Source of the DNA: Tetraselmis striata
Lineage: Eukaryota > Chlorophyta > Chlorodendrophyceae > Chlorodendrales > Chlorodendraceae
Length of the DNA stretch: 64,000 bases
Reading direction: 5' to 3'
Assembly (NCBI GenBank): GCA_006384855.1
Contig: VCJN01002378.1
Span: 1-64,000, forward strand
Positions 11,887 to 22,545 of the stretch are shown here, in pieces (the first letter of the stretch is position 1; each line of letters starts with the position of its first letter). The notes under the pieces were generated by a model, which searched no databases, was not told where the DNA came from, and saw nothing but the letters and a program-made list of their open reading frames with translations. The position numbers and the translations under genes were made by a program.

Positions 11887-14800
11887 GTAGAATCAAAGCG
11901 GCCTCCATTAGGCAAGCTAGATCCCGCATAAGTGGGGTCGAACTTGTAGTAAGATTTAATGCGGGCAACAAGAGCAAGGTCTACTTGTAAGTGGTACATG
12001 GTGGAGAAGGAAATTATGCATGTGTTCGAGGTTTTTGTCCAGTAATGGTTGGTCTATCGTTGTTAAATCAAAGCGCAGATCGGAGCGACGAGACAGGGCA
12101 TCCGCCTTATTCTGAGAACCTTCGCGGTACAGAATTTCAAGCACGGGTGTGGAACCGAGCACGGGGGTGTTTGGCCAAGTATGGGGAAATGGTGTGGAAC
12201 CTCAGTGTGTGGCGGTGGCCTAACCGTGGTTGGGTAGGGAGGTGTCGAAGAGTGGCATGATAAGTAATAACAGTGATTTTTGAACTACCTTCTATGTAGC
12301 CGCGCCATTCATTTAGCGCCCAAACAACACCAGGTAGTTCTTGATCAAGTGGATATCGGGTGTGGTTTTCTGAAGCCCCTTGGAATAATAGGCACTAGGG
12401 CGAAAGCTGCCATCATAGTATTTTTGCAGAAGTAAAACGCCAAGGGCGTATTTGGACGCATCGGTGAATATAACAAATTCGGAATCAAATGAGGCTTGTT
12501 CGTGGGGACATATGAGCACGGGGCAGAGTAGAGGGCTTGTTTAAGAGCATCGAACGCAACGTGTTCACGCTCACCCCATACAAACCCCCAGCCATATGGG
12601 AATATTTATGTACAGACCTTCGGTAAAAGTTGCAGAAGCCTAAGAATTGTTGCATTTGTTGAACCGTGCGGGGCGGGGCCTAGTCTCTAACAACAACCTT
12701 CATTTAATTATCAGAGGGACGGGAGCCGGAGCTAACCATATGACCTAAGTATTCGAGTTCGTCTCGGGCAAAAAAACGATTTGGCAGGCGGAGTCGGATG
12801 TCATGTGCAGCCAAAAGGCTTAGCGTGGTGTCCAAATGTCGTAAATGGCCGTCGAGGGAATAGTTGAAGATAAGTACATCGTCGAGATAGACAATAAGGA
12901 TAAACGGGTTTTTGTGCGGTTGTAAACCGCGGGTCACCCAACGTTGAAAGACAGATGGGGCAGTCGTCAGGCCAAATGGCATGACCAAATTTTTTTGACC
13001 GAATTGACATTTACATTGACAAACGAAGTTTTTGTGTGTCGGAATCTTTTATCTCAAATTGGTGGCATCCTAACGAAAGCAAGGTCAAGGGCAAAGTAAA
13101 TTGCAGCTCCCGAGAGTATATCTAATAACATTCGGCATGTGGAATCGGGATTCGGGAATTCGATACGCTACGTGTATTTGTTCAATTAGCGATGTCGGTG
13201 CAGAGGTGTAAGCCAACACTGCCTTTGCGAGCAAATAACACAAGGGCTGCATAAGGGGGGAACGATTCCTTGATAAAACCTTTATCTTAAAAAATCATAT
13301 AATTGTCGTTTTTCACTTTGTCTAATTCAGCAGGGGGAGGCGATATATTTTGCCGGAAGGGACAGTTGCATCAAGGCACTAATGGTATTCAAAGTCAAAC
13401 CCAAGCGGGACACTGGGAGGGTGTCCAACGGCTGGCATGGTTGTTTATGTTTTTGGAGAATACAGTCGAAATTATTTTGTATACTATTTTGAAGTGTGAT
13501 AAAAAAATTCAACATCAACAGAATATCCATCGAAAGCTACTTTCAATGTGCATGATTGTGAAGCGAGGGTTATACGGCCATCTGCCATAATTATTCGAAC
13601 ATATTCCTCATTGATAAAACACACAGTTGCACCACAATTCAACATAATAATGGGGGGCGGTATGTCTGGGTGGTCCATTTAATTTAGGCTTTTAACAAAA
13701 GTAGGTCATTATCGGACAGTGCGGTTTATAAACGCTTTTTCAGTCTCAAACCGAGGTTGGCGGGATTTTTGGAGTACTGTATTGGGTTGGTGCACATTGC
13801 CTTTCGACTCAAGCTCATGAGCCTTAATGTGCTCACTGCGCATGCAGTCGTTGTAGGCGGTGACTTCCCGCTAACACGCGGTGGAGTCGGCCAGATACAC
13901 ATCAGCATCATGCCAAGCCGTAGGCGGCATGGATAAGTAGTCAGTGGCAGAGGAGGCAGTCTGAAATAAATAAGTACCAGCCGGGTAAGTATGGATTTTT
14001 TAACATTTTCTCACAATGGCTTGCCCGGTTGTTTCCAAGGCAGAGTTCCAGCGGGGTAAAATAACAATAGCCCGGGTGTCAAAGAGGTAAAAGAATAATA
14101 GCAGCGGAAATTTGGCGCTGGGCCTCAAAAGGTTCGAGCATAGTCAGGGTTTCTTCGCCAAGAACAGGGTTAAGCCAGATAGTGTTATCGGTGACGGTGG
14201 CGTCAGTAGAATATTTATTTTCAGAGCAAAACTCCGGACATCAAAGGTCGAAGCATCAAAGATGACCGGGCTGTACTGAACATTTAATCGCGCAAATTCG
14301 TCACGATGAAACACGGTTGAATCAGGCGAGTGACGGCCAGGCCGGTCAGTAGCGATCTTAGCACGGCGTGTGGCAGATTTGCGGCGCTTATATATGGCGC
14401 TGAACCGCGGCACGGCGTTCGATGCTACAGAGGCTGGCAGACCAATTGTCTACATGCATGGCATGTGGCATACCAATTGTTTGCAGGCATAACAAGTAAG
14501 GTTGGCGGAGGCAAGCAAGAACCGGGCAGCCTTCGCGCGCCACGGCGGCAGCAGGTGCTCCGACTCGACCGACAGTTCGTGACTGGAATAGCAGACCACC
14601 TGGTGTGCAAACGTCGGATGTTGCTCGACCGCACTCACATGGACTGGTTGCTCGTTCGGGCCAGGGGCAGGCCAAGCACATAGAAAGCATCGGGTTCAGG
14701 TATACACGGCGAAACCGGACGAAAACAACTGAATTACAATACCATTCATCACAGCCCGCCCAAACCGTCATTTGCGGTTATTATGGGACGACAACTCATA

Positions 14801-15446
14801 AATCCCGGCAATTGCAGTCTTGGCAGCCTCGGAGGTGGCCACCTGCTTGTGCCAAGCCTTCTTGTCGGCATGCGAGGTCAGAAGGCACTTCATAATAGAG
14901 TGTGGTCCCTGGCAAGTGTCGCAGGGACCTTTGTAGCGGGCATACCCGGACGGGGCAGTGGGGGCGGTAGTGAGGACAATCCGGGGGGGAGGGGGGCGCG
15001 GGGCAGTGGCCATAGGAGATGGGCCAGCGCCGGGACGGATGTACTTGTTCGGCGGGTCAGTCTTGGGGTCGGCAGGGCTTGGGGGCTTGTTGGCCACCAT
15101 TGGGTTCGATGCCGACGGCCTCGAGGTGGCGCATGACAGTCTCGTAGGTGCGAGCTGCTCATTGGCGCGGCGGGCGGCAACCTCGAGGGCGGTGACAGCC
15201 GAGTCGGGGATAGCGGCGAGGATGACGCGGACCACGGTGTACTACGAGTAGCGTCAAGCGGATGAGCTGGGCAAGCTCGGCGTTGGACTTGGGCATGAGA
15301 GGGTCACGGTGGGGGCAGACGAAGCAGAGCAGTTAAGTCGGCGGGTTTGCCGTGGGTGGTCACCGGTATGCGGCGGAAGCAGGGAGGACATGCGTCATCA
15401 TGGGTCATCAACCAGAGCTCAGCGAAACCAATGTAAGGTACAGTAG

Positions 15447-15692
15447 TGCGGTGCAGTCTTGAGACAAGGACAAGTGGTTTGAGCAGACGGATTCTGATTA
15501 CATGCCGGTTGGACGCCGGCTTATAACTGGCAGGTCGTGGCAGATCGGGCTAGAGGTCACGGATGACCGGGCAGTACCAGCCAGATGGCACCGTATGTAG
15601 TATAACATATGTGGGCCGAGGGGATTACCCTCGGGCTGTGGGCGCATGCAAGCATACGAGTACAGTCGCAAAGAAAATGAAGATGGTTTACA
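15447..15692 (-). repeat. LTR (5' side of the minus-strand element)
   Basis: This is the partner of 11,637-11,886. It ends GGTTTACA. I could not find a clean target duplication outside the pair. Confidence 0.8.
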
Positions 15693-16260
15693 ATTATTAT
15701 ACAAAGGACTTATGTAACAGTGGTGCGGGTGTAGGTGCATGCAAAGGTAGGGTTGGGGAACATACCCCAACAACCGGTCGCGTGGACGATTTCGCAGTAA
15801 ATCCCGGAAAGTTGCGCTTTTTCCGAGAGCCTATGACCCACGGCCCGAACGAATTGGTTCCCGCTCTTTCGCGGCCAGCCCATCCGGAAATAGCGGATTC
15901 ACAGCCGATTTTGTCCGTTACCAGGCTGCCGTGCTCCCCGCAGCCACGCATTTTCCTGGCAGCTACCTGGTGACCAGCCCGGCTCCTAGTCGTCGAATAC
16001 GGTTACCCATTGGGTTAGTACCGTCTCCTACCATGCCCTCAACGAACGGCCGCCCCACGGCTTCGTTTGGACGTCGCACAGTCTGCATAGCGGCGGGGCC
16101 TCTGCGGCTTCCGCCACTGGCGTTCCCCTACCCAAGATCTGTTGGGTCGGCGACTGGGTGGACGGCAGCAACGTCGTCCACGCCTACATCGTCCCCGCCG
16201 GGATTTTGGACTCCGCCGGCGGCCAGTTCTTTTTCTTCTTTTTGACCCCGCTGACATTTC

Positions 16261-17000
16261 GGTCCTAAATAGGCTGCCCCCGTTAGCTTTCCCTGGCAAA
16301 TGAGACTCGCAATGTGTCTTATCATTGTTTAGTACCAAACTGAGGTTAGTCAGGCATGCCGAGTGGCGCAGGCAATTCGTGCCACTACGCATCAAGCCCT
16401 TCTGCCGGTTATCGCTGCAACTTGGTACGATGCGTTGACTGTTCTTGGAGTTTCCGAAGTTTTCTAGACGGCGGTTGGGGTATATATGTTATTGCCAGCT
16501 AATCGTCGACAGTTTCCGATCTCCCTAGTGATGAACCTTCCAACACTACTTAGGTGTTGCTGGAGGTGCCACTGCGCTCATCCCTTTTGTTGCACCGCTT
16601 CTCGCAACCTCATCCCACCCTATCCTACTCGTTAGGTGTGGCGGGTGCCTTGTAATCAAGTCACACGCTCCTTTGGCAAACGAGACTTGCATTATGTGTG
16701 TTAACGTTGAGAAATGGTCATAAATCCAGCAGAAATCGACATATGTAGCGACTAGTTACGAGCGGATAGGAAATCCGGATTAAACAAATATAGTATCGCA
16801 TTCAACGTACCCGCCGCTAAAAGCAGGAAGATCAAGACAGCGAGCCGCTTAAAAGCGCCCACTGGTCGCTACTAAGAATTACTAGTATATAGGGTCAAAC
16901 TAAGATGTGCCGACGACTTTACGGGTAGCGGCGGTCTTCTCACAGTATATTAGGACGTAGCGCCCGTAGCAAAAGTCATATTACACTCTATATATACTAT
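16261..17000. other. Gene-poor stretch with a diverged short repeat
   Basis: Two related segments of about 50 bases, near 16,283-16,330 (CTTTCCCTGGCAAATGAGAC) and 16,660-16,710 (CTCCTTTGGCAAACGAGAC), lie in the same direction. Nothing else is recognised. The phrase around 16,835 (AGCCGCTTAAAAGCG) recurs near 18,868. Confidence 0.5.
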
Positions 17001-17202
17001 TTTCGCCCCTGGGATAGGCTGATCACATGAATGGCAACAGTGCAAGCCGTCACTTGCATCATCTCTACGACGACCGTTTCGCCAACGACCCAGTTACGGA
17101 AAGCCCTGAGTAGGCATGCTCCGTTGTAGTCGTTACGTAAATTGCCAAAGCATTCCGTGAGACTAATTATAGGCCAGTGACGGAATTTCCAATAGTGTTG
17201 GG
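17001..17202 (-). mobile_element. SINE-like repeat, longest copy of the CGCCCC family
   Basis: The plus strand reads TTTTCGCCCCTGGGATAGG at the left and GGCCAGTGACGGAATTTCC at the right. The family's A-rich tail is at the left, so the element runs on the minus strand. This copy joins the two parts seen separately elsewhere: the tail part at 29,537-29,648 and 42,761-42,871, and the head part in each array unit. It has no clear poly-A left, so it is probably an old copy. Confidence 0.7.
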
Positions 17203-18518
17203 TCACCGTCAAACACTGCCATGAAAATACTCGGCACTGACAACGAAAGGTCTACCCTACCCGTTTGGGCGTTGGCCCATTCGAGTAATGCGGGTTGGGG
17301 TAAATCCCATATCCCGCGGAGCAAAGCATTTCGGGAGTAGTGCGATACATGTACTTCAAAAACCGCTTTGTGAGAGCCCGACACCATAACTGGAAAAAAT
17401 CTCGTTTCCAATAAAATTCAGGGCGCCATGAAGGGAATAATAATGGGGGGCCCCGCCCGAAACAAAGGCATTTAAGTCCTTGGATGTTGTCGCAGCTTGA
17501 CTACCACAAAAATCTCGGATTTAACTCCGGAACTAACAACCCGTGCAGCTTTGTTATATACAAGAATATTTGGGGCTCGGCAGCTGAGAATCTAGTCGTT
17601 GGCTGTGCAAGATTCATGTATGCGGGGTCGACAACTGGCAATCTAGCCGCACATATGTGTTACACGGCTATGTATATGTTGTATACGACTGCGGCACTAC
17701 CACAGACACCGCAAAAACTTGAAATTGAAATTGAAATTGATTACAACGTGCCAACCTGCTACTCTCCACCGCTCAGACTGAGTTGTTTTAGTTAGGGCAT
17801 GCCATCTATATCCATAGTAGAAAACATATATTGTGTAATTACAGCTCAAGCTTCCGCCGGTCATTCTCTTTCGTTTCATGAGCTCGAAGAGATGGACGTC
17901 GACCCTCACGCTCAAGTGCCTAGACTCTACGGCGTGGACCTGTTCGATCTCGACTACCACCACCACTAGATAGCACCTAGGTATTGTAGCAGGCAATCAA
18001 TGGCTAACCCCCTCCCCCAATTGCCCTCTTTAAATAAGCCACCTACACATATTTCGAATAACACAGGCGGACGCTTCTGCGCTTTTGTGGCCGACAGACT
18101 GTCTGTGGCCCGCAACACATGGTTTCGGTGGATCACAATGTGTTGCATGTCCGAGCGCACTCCAACACACGCATATGCGGGTGTTTTGCAACCCAGTGAG
18201 AGTGCCAGTAACCACCGGCCACCTCCGTTCCGCAATTACCACATCGTATGTTGGACCAACGTATAAAATAAATTGACTCACTTATGTTACCAGCGCCTAC
18301 CACGTGGAGGTGGTGCCGATAAGCCTACCGCATCCATGATCCTGGTGGGCCGCTGCCTGGCGGCGGGCGCCACGTAAGTTAATCGTAGTGGCATGGTGCC
18401 ATTGGTGTTGGCGGCCCGCCGCCGCGCGAGTACTTGCAGTTTTGCGGACGTCTTCTCTATATCACATCACTCCTCCGTTTTTTGGCAAGTCGCGCATCAC
18501 GGCCGTCGGTTGTGTAAT
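17203..18518. other. Gene-poor stretch
   Basis: No gene is recognised. A block at about 17,565-17,645 (GGCTCGGCAGCTGAGAATCT) recurs diverged at 19,710-19,790. The short motif GAAATT is repeated four times in tandem near 17,720-17,740. Confidence 0.5.
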
Positions 18519-18659
18519 ACTGTTATCCAGCGAAGCGTCGATTTTTCGGTGGTGAGCTTTATTGCCGAACGGGTACCCGTGTAGTGCAGCGGATCGGGCC
18601 TATAGGTGCATGACTAAAGCGCTTATCTACTGGCATATACTACTAAGTACTATAATCCA

Positions 18660-18780
18660 CCCACCCGCCCACCCACCCACCCACCCGCCCACGGGCCTTA
18701 ATTACACAGCCGTCCGATTACGATCTCACGGCTGGGAGGTACTGGTACTGGTACTCGCTACTCGCTGCTGGTAATGGAAA
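18660..18780. repeat. CCCACC-type and GGTACT-type short tandem repeats
   Basis: A CCCA/CCCG run (about 18,660-18,692) is followed by TACTGGTACTGGTACTCGC at about 18,740-18,757. A similar run occurs near 19,485-19,530. Confidence 0.7.
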
Positions 18781-18872
18781 AAAAAACTCTGGTAGCGACT
18801 ACTTCAAAGCGTACTGGTGTGAATTACAAAAAGGGCAGTTCCCCAAATTAGAAAATCAACACAGCAAGCCGC

Positions 18873-19319
18873 CTAAAAGCGGCCCGCATCCTGCATAAGG
18901 CGGGATGGATGAGTGATGCGCACACGGTTCAGAGTCCGGGCCACGCGTGCACGTGTGTGTGTGGGTGATCCTCGGACGTGCTGTGCAGCTTCAGCAACGG
19001 GATGGCAGACGAATCTGCGCCGTCTGATGAGGCAGCGAGCGCGCTCTCGAGCAGCCACCAAGCTCAGGACCCCGAGGAAATCTCTTGCGAGTAAGGCCTC
19101 CTGGTGAGCCCCGGTGATGCACCGAGTGCCCCGCGATGAGAGGGCACCCCGATCCGCAGCCAAGCATGCGATACCACGCACTGTGCGGTGCACCCCCTTG
19201 CTCACCTCACCCACTGTGCCGAAGACCATGCCCGTGTACTCCGACATATCCAGGATGTCTCGAAGAGGACCCTTCTGTCCGGGCTCCGTGTTGTGCCACG
19301 CCGCATCCCGCGCAGCCAA
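18873..19319 (-). pseudogene. Possible LINE ORF C-terminal fragment
   Basis: An open stretch of 148 codons on the minus strand contains DILDMSEYTGMVFGTVGEVS followed by a long helical-looking region. It reminds me of the last part of algal LINE polyproteins, after the nuclease-like domain, but this is recollection and not a search. It lies in the extra segment that splits the inverted array-block relative, which fits an inserted, 5'-truncated element. It could also be chance open sequence in GC-rich DNA. Confidence 0.35.
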
Positions 19320-19709
19320 CCCCCTTGTATATCGCCCAACAGGGAGCGCTCAAACCGATCCACAGCCGTGGCCCGGGGCACTGCAGGGGCCCGGGGCACT
19401 TCAAAGCGTACCGGTACTCGCTACTCGCTGCTAGTACTGCTGGTATTGGTGTGAATTACAAAAAGGGCAGTTCCCTATAACTGCTGGTACTGGTACTGGT
19501 ACTCGCTACTCGCTGCTCGCTGCTGGTAATGGAAAAAAAACTCTGGTACTTCAAAGCGCTGGCAATGCAAACGCTCGGTGCTGGTACTTCAAAGCGCCGG
19601 CAATGCAATTCATGGAACTGTAGGCCAGAAATACAGAACCCGTTCTTTTAAATTTTTCTGAAAAATCGACGCATCGCTGATTCAACTGTCAAGTCACTTC
19701 ATATAAGTA

Positions 19710-19790
19710 CATATAGGGGTCGGCAGCTGATAATCTGTTCGTAGGCCATATAAGATTGTTGTACACGGGGTCGGCAACGGACCGGTTTGA
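19710..19790 (+). repeat. Second copy of the GGGGTCGGCAGCTGA repeat
   Basis: It matches 17,565-17,645 in order and direction with scattered differences (TCGGCAGCTGA, AATCT, GGGGTCG). It may be the head of another small dispersed element. Confidence 0.55.
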
Positions 19791-19934
19791 TTCTCGTAGG
19801 GGGCAAGTTTCCTCATAGTGAGGAGGGCCCGCCGCGAGCGAACTATGATACGGGGACTTAGCTCGGACTTGGCGGGCGCGGGTGCGGGCGCAATTAAGTA
19901 CCGCACTTAGTTTACAACCGCACTGTGACATAGG

Positions 19935-20275
19935 CACTGCGCGCTGTTATTGCGATTTTGGCTTATTTTATTGTTGCTGACCGGCGGTCTCCGTATTTCC
20001 GGCGCGTACTAGCGGGCGGGTATTATCGCAGATTCTTTTTGAAGCGTGTACGACAAGCGCGGCCATGGGCTCGCGAGACAAGATAGCCGTAACATCACCT
20101 CGTCCTATGTTCTCAGAGTAGGGCATAGAAGTTCCCTATATAACCCTAAATGTACACCGCGTACACTCGATGTAACGCATTTGCATCTGGCATCAAGACG
20201 TAGCATTTCACCAATGCTAGATGTAAATGCTTATATGTCCACCATACGCCATCGCATTAATTGCGCGACTCCTAC
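19935..20275 (+). repeat. Diverged direct repeat, left copy
   Basis: Matches 20,755-21,070 in order: GCTATTGCGATTTT-like start, AAGCGCGGCCATGGGC, then GTGTACACGGCGTACAT-like, then GCATT near the end. Identity is roughly three quarters by eye. Confidence 0.6.
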
Positions 20276-20442
20276 GGCCGGCTAGCTTGAGGGAAGATGA
20301 GGATATATGCCCACAGGCTAGGGCAGCAACTGGTTTGGCGACATGTGGCTTGCAGCCTGCGCACTGACCTGCGCTTTAAGACCTACCCGTTCTTTAATTT
20401 TGATGCCTGTAGTAGCAGCTTGTTTATTCCGTAGTTTTTAGA

Positions 20443-20640
20443 AGTCAAAATTGATGAACGGGTTTTCAACAGCCCATATTCAAATCGTTGTCCTGCGCGG
20501 TACGAGCGGCCAGGTACGAGACAATTATATTAGACTATCTGTGATTGGCCACTTTCGTGCCAAGGTCTGAGCGCGATTAACACCTAGCTCCCACGCACGC
20601 GTGGCCGGGGTTCGATTCCCACCTACCCCTGCTCCGTCAG
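20443..20640 (+). mobile_element. tRNA-derived SINE-like repeat, copy 1
   Basis: It starts GTCAAAATTGATGAACGGG and carries a perfect RNA polymerase III B-box core, GGTTCGATTCC, at 20,609-20,619. A second copy at 22,325-22,545 aligns along its length, and an inverted copy of its head lies at 23,847-23,875. The B box with poor flanking stems points to a tRNA-derived repeat rather than a working tRNA gene. It lies between the two diverged direct repeats. Confidence 0.6.
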
Positions 20641-20754
20641 TGAGACAAAACCGCGCGCACGGCCCACGGTACGCGGAATTCCGGGCTTCGGGACTCAGGC
20701 ACGGGTGCAAATATGTACCCCAAACAGATCAAACCCACAGCATGTCCGCATGTA

Positions 20755-21070
20755 CCGCGCCGAGCTATTGCGATTTTACTTTACTTCCGGGCCGGTAAAC
20801 TCGTTTTGTGGCGCGCACTGCCGTACATGTATCGCTGGTTCTTTAAGTGCATACGCCAAGCGCGGCCATGGGCACGTGGTGCAAGCTAGCCGCAACATGA
20901 GCCGGCATGATGTTGCGAGAGCAGGGTCCATAGATACCCTAGGAAATCCTAGGTGTACACGGCGTACATGCAATGTGACGCGATTCCAACCTGCAGGATA
21001 GCATTTATTCACTAGCGCAAGATGAAAATCCATATACTATGTACATCATGCGTCACCGCACCCTGTGCGA
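20755..21070 (+). repeat. Diverged direct repeat, right copy
   Basis: Partner of 19,935-20,275. The pair brackets about 480 bases that hold the SINE-like copy, which could be a short LTR-type element or a local duplication. Confidence 0.6.
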
Positions 21071-22324
21071 CTGTTATTGGCGAGGGCCGTATGACTCCTT
21101 GCGAAGGGGCCCACACCCAATTTCTGGGTTTTTATTGACATGTTTGGCCGCCGACTTCGGAGTAATTGCTATGTACATACTATGTAGGCTTCAGACTTTC
21201 GGTCTCATGCGCATGTCGCAATCCGCTTTGCACATGTGTTCGGACACGCCAATGAGGGCGGTACGAGGGTGTGCGCCCGTCTCAGATGTAGGGTTAGTGT
21301 TCGATGTCGCTTGACATCAATTTATTTAGTGTAGTGCACGACTCGATGCCAAGTTTTCAAGTTGAGCCAAGAAGAGACCATAATCATTCGCCCCCTTTGA
21401 TAAAATACTGCAGGGTAAACATGATACTGCTGTAACGCTTGCTTGCCACACTCGTTGTCATGTATATATCGAATCACGGGAGGGCATTGATATTCTATAC
21501 ATAATTGCTTGTGTTTAGTGCCTCGAACAAACATATAATTGCGATGTTTTGCCTTGCCATGCGCGCTCCCCATGGCTGTTGCCTGTCGCACCACGCCTCA
21601 CGCGTGGTTGGGTTGAGCTGTCACAGCGCCGCATAGGCGACTTTGCTTGGGTAGCGACGCCATATATATGCCCTCACACCCACACTTGCTGTATTATGAG
21701 AATACCGGCCATAGTAGTGCACGCCTCGAACTAACGGCACATTGGTAGTGTGATTTCAGTCGACGGTTCCATGGGAGCGCTGCGCAAGAGTAATTGCTCA
21801 CCAAGTGCGGGTGTTGTGGTGGGAAGGGTTTATGGATCACACCGCAATGGCGTTTCATCACGGGGCGCCATGTGCTCATACATTAGGATTCGCATACATT
21901 GCGGTACAGCCACTGCCAAAGCAACACATTCACACGTGTATGCAAGAAACTCCATTCGCCACACACCGCGCCGAAGATATGCCCGTCTTAAGGAACTATG
22001 CGGCACATGCCGCTCGTGACGGTCAAGTACTAATGCATCTTCAAGCCGGCAAGTCGAGCGGCAAGTGCTCATTTACAACGACAGTGTCATTTACTTGCGT
22101 CGGCGGGGCGCTCCATCCAAGCGCCAATCTAAAAACAATGGTGAAAAGAGATACAAAATGCTCTACATCCGCACGATATATCCGATATAATACGATACAT
22201 CCGCAACGACTCCGGGCGTGTATTTATCAAACTTCCCCGCCGCACCTCTCGTCGAATGGTGCCAACATGGCTCCGAAACCAAGTAGCCGGCAAAAGTGCA
22301 ACACCCCTCCCGTCCACCACAACG
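21071..22324. other. Gene-poor stretch
   Basis: No gene is claimed. A minus-strand open stretch (21,322-21,594, containing CIEYQCPPVIRYIHDNECG) and a plus-strand one (21,805-22,335) are long enough to notice but match nothing I recognise. Confidence 0.4.
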
Positions 22325-22545
22325 GTCAAAATTAATGAACTACAGGGTTTCAACGACCCTGATTCGATTCGTTGCCCTGCGCAGTACAACGAGCGGCTTA
22401 ATGGAGATATGTATAAAACCAAATCTGTGATTAGTCACTTTTGGGCTAAGGCCCGAGCTTGATTTTACATCTATCTCCCCTCCCGCGCATGCAAGACCGA
22501 GGTTCGATTCCCGGCCTACGCGCGACCATGTATCTCGTGGAGTAA
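22325..22545 (+). mobile_element. tRNA-derived SINE-like repeat, copy 2
   Basis: GTCAAAATTAATGAACTAC start, CTGTGATTAGTCACTTTTGG middle (CTGTGATTGGCCACTTTCG in copy 1) and the B-box core GGTTCGATTCC at 22,501-22,511. A box-A-like GGGCTAAGGCC lies near 22,442. Confidence 0.6.

Larger units (their letters stand above)
11637..15692 (-). mobile_element. Ty3/Gypsy-type LTR element (fossil) with both LTRs
   Basis: Direct repeats of about 250 bp flank the element. On the minus strand, from the right, it carries a gag-like part with a CDTCQGPHSIMKC cysteine-histidine cluster (about 14,770-15,235), a retropepsin-like part (about 13,480-13,680) and reverse transcriptase (about 12,700-13,010, with the LDDVLI core). 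RNase H follows (about 11,980-12,520, with FTDASKYALG and ADALSRR). I see no integrase. It looks broken in many places. The two LTRs differ at about 16 of 240 aligned positions plus a 4-base gap, roughly 93% identical, so the insertion is not recent. It lies inside the tyrosine-recombinase element. Confidence 0.88.
10740..16260 (+). mobile_element. Tyrosine-recombinase element (fossil) split by nested insertions
   Basis: Three plus-strand segments look like parts of one tyrosine recombinase. 10,754-11,100 resembles the N-terminal core-binding domain, with the phrases GGFQPYLYPVNIFFRDH and ALGPLV. 11,540-11,620 resembles the start of the catalytic domain (FLATAVGFLFLN). 15,775-16,245 carries later catalytic parts, including a SHSL block and the following VPLPKICWVGDWV region. 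The two gaps match an LTR-like repeat (11,124-11,533) and a whole LTR element (11,637-15,692). The recombinase therefore was there first and was interrupted twice. Such recombinases occur in Cryptons and in DIRS/Ngaro-type elements; no reverse transcriptase was seen beside it, so the class is open. It is broken and old. Identification is from memory of the family pattern, not a search. Confidence 0.6.
18519..19705 (-). repeat. Inverted single relative of an array-unit block
   Basis: 18,519-18,790 matches the reverse complement of about 44,990-45,320, and 19,480-19,705 matches the reverse complement of about 44,505-45,055. The array block contains a LINE 3' insertion (44,603-44,834) that is missing here: the target GCAATGCAATTCAT stands uninterrupted at 19,600-19,613. 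The stretch between (about 18,843-19,440) is extra, and a repeat containing GGTGTGAATTACAAAAAGGG brackets it at both ends. Confidence 0.75.

Noticed and set aside
20540-20640. A tRNA gene at the GGTTCGATTCC word (also at 22,440-22,530)
   Set aside because: The T-arm stem does not pair over five bases, no acceptor stem closes, and two diverged copies share long non-tRNA flanks. It is better read as a tRNA-derived repeat.
21322-21594. Integrase-like fragment on the minus strand
   Set aside because: The phrase CPPVIRYIHDNECG loosely recalls integrase N-termini, but no H-H-C-C spacing or core motif follows.
21805-22335. 176-residue plus-strand ORF as a host gene
   Set aside because: His/Thr/Cys-rich composition without domain, no splice context, and it runs into the SINE-like repeat.
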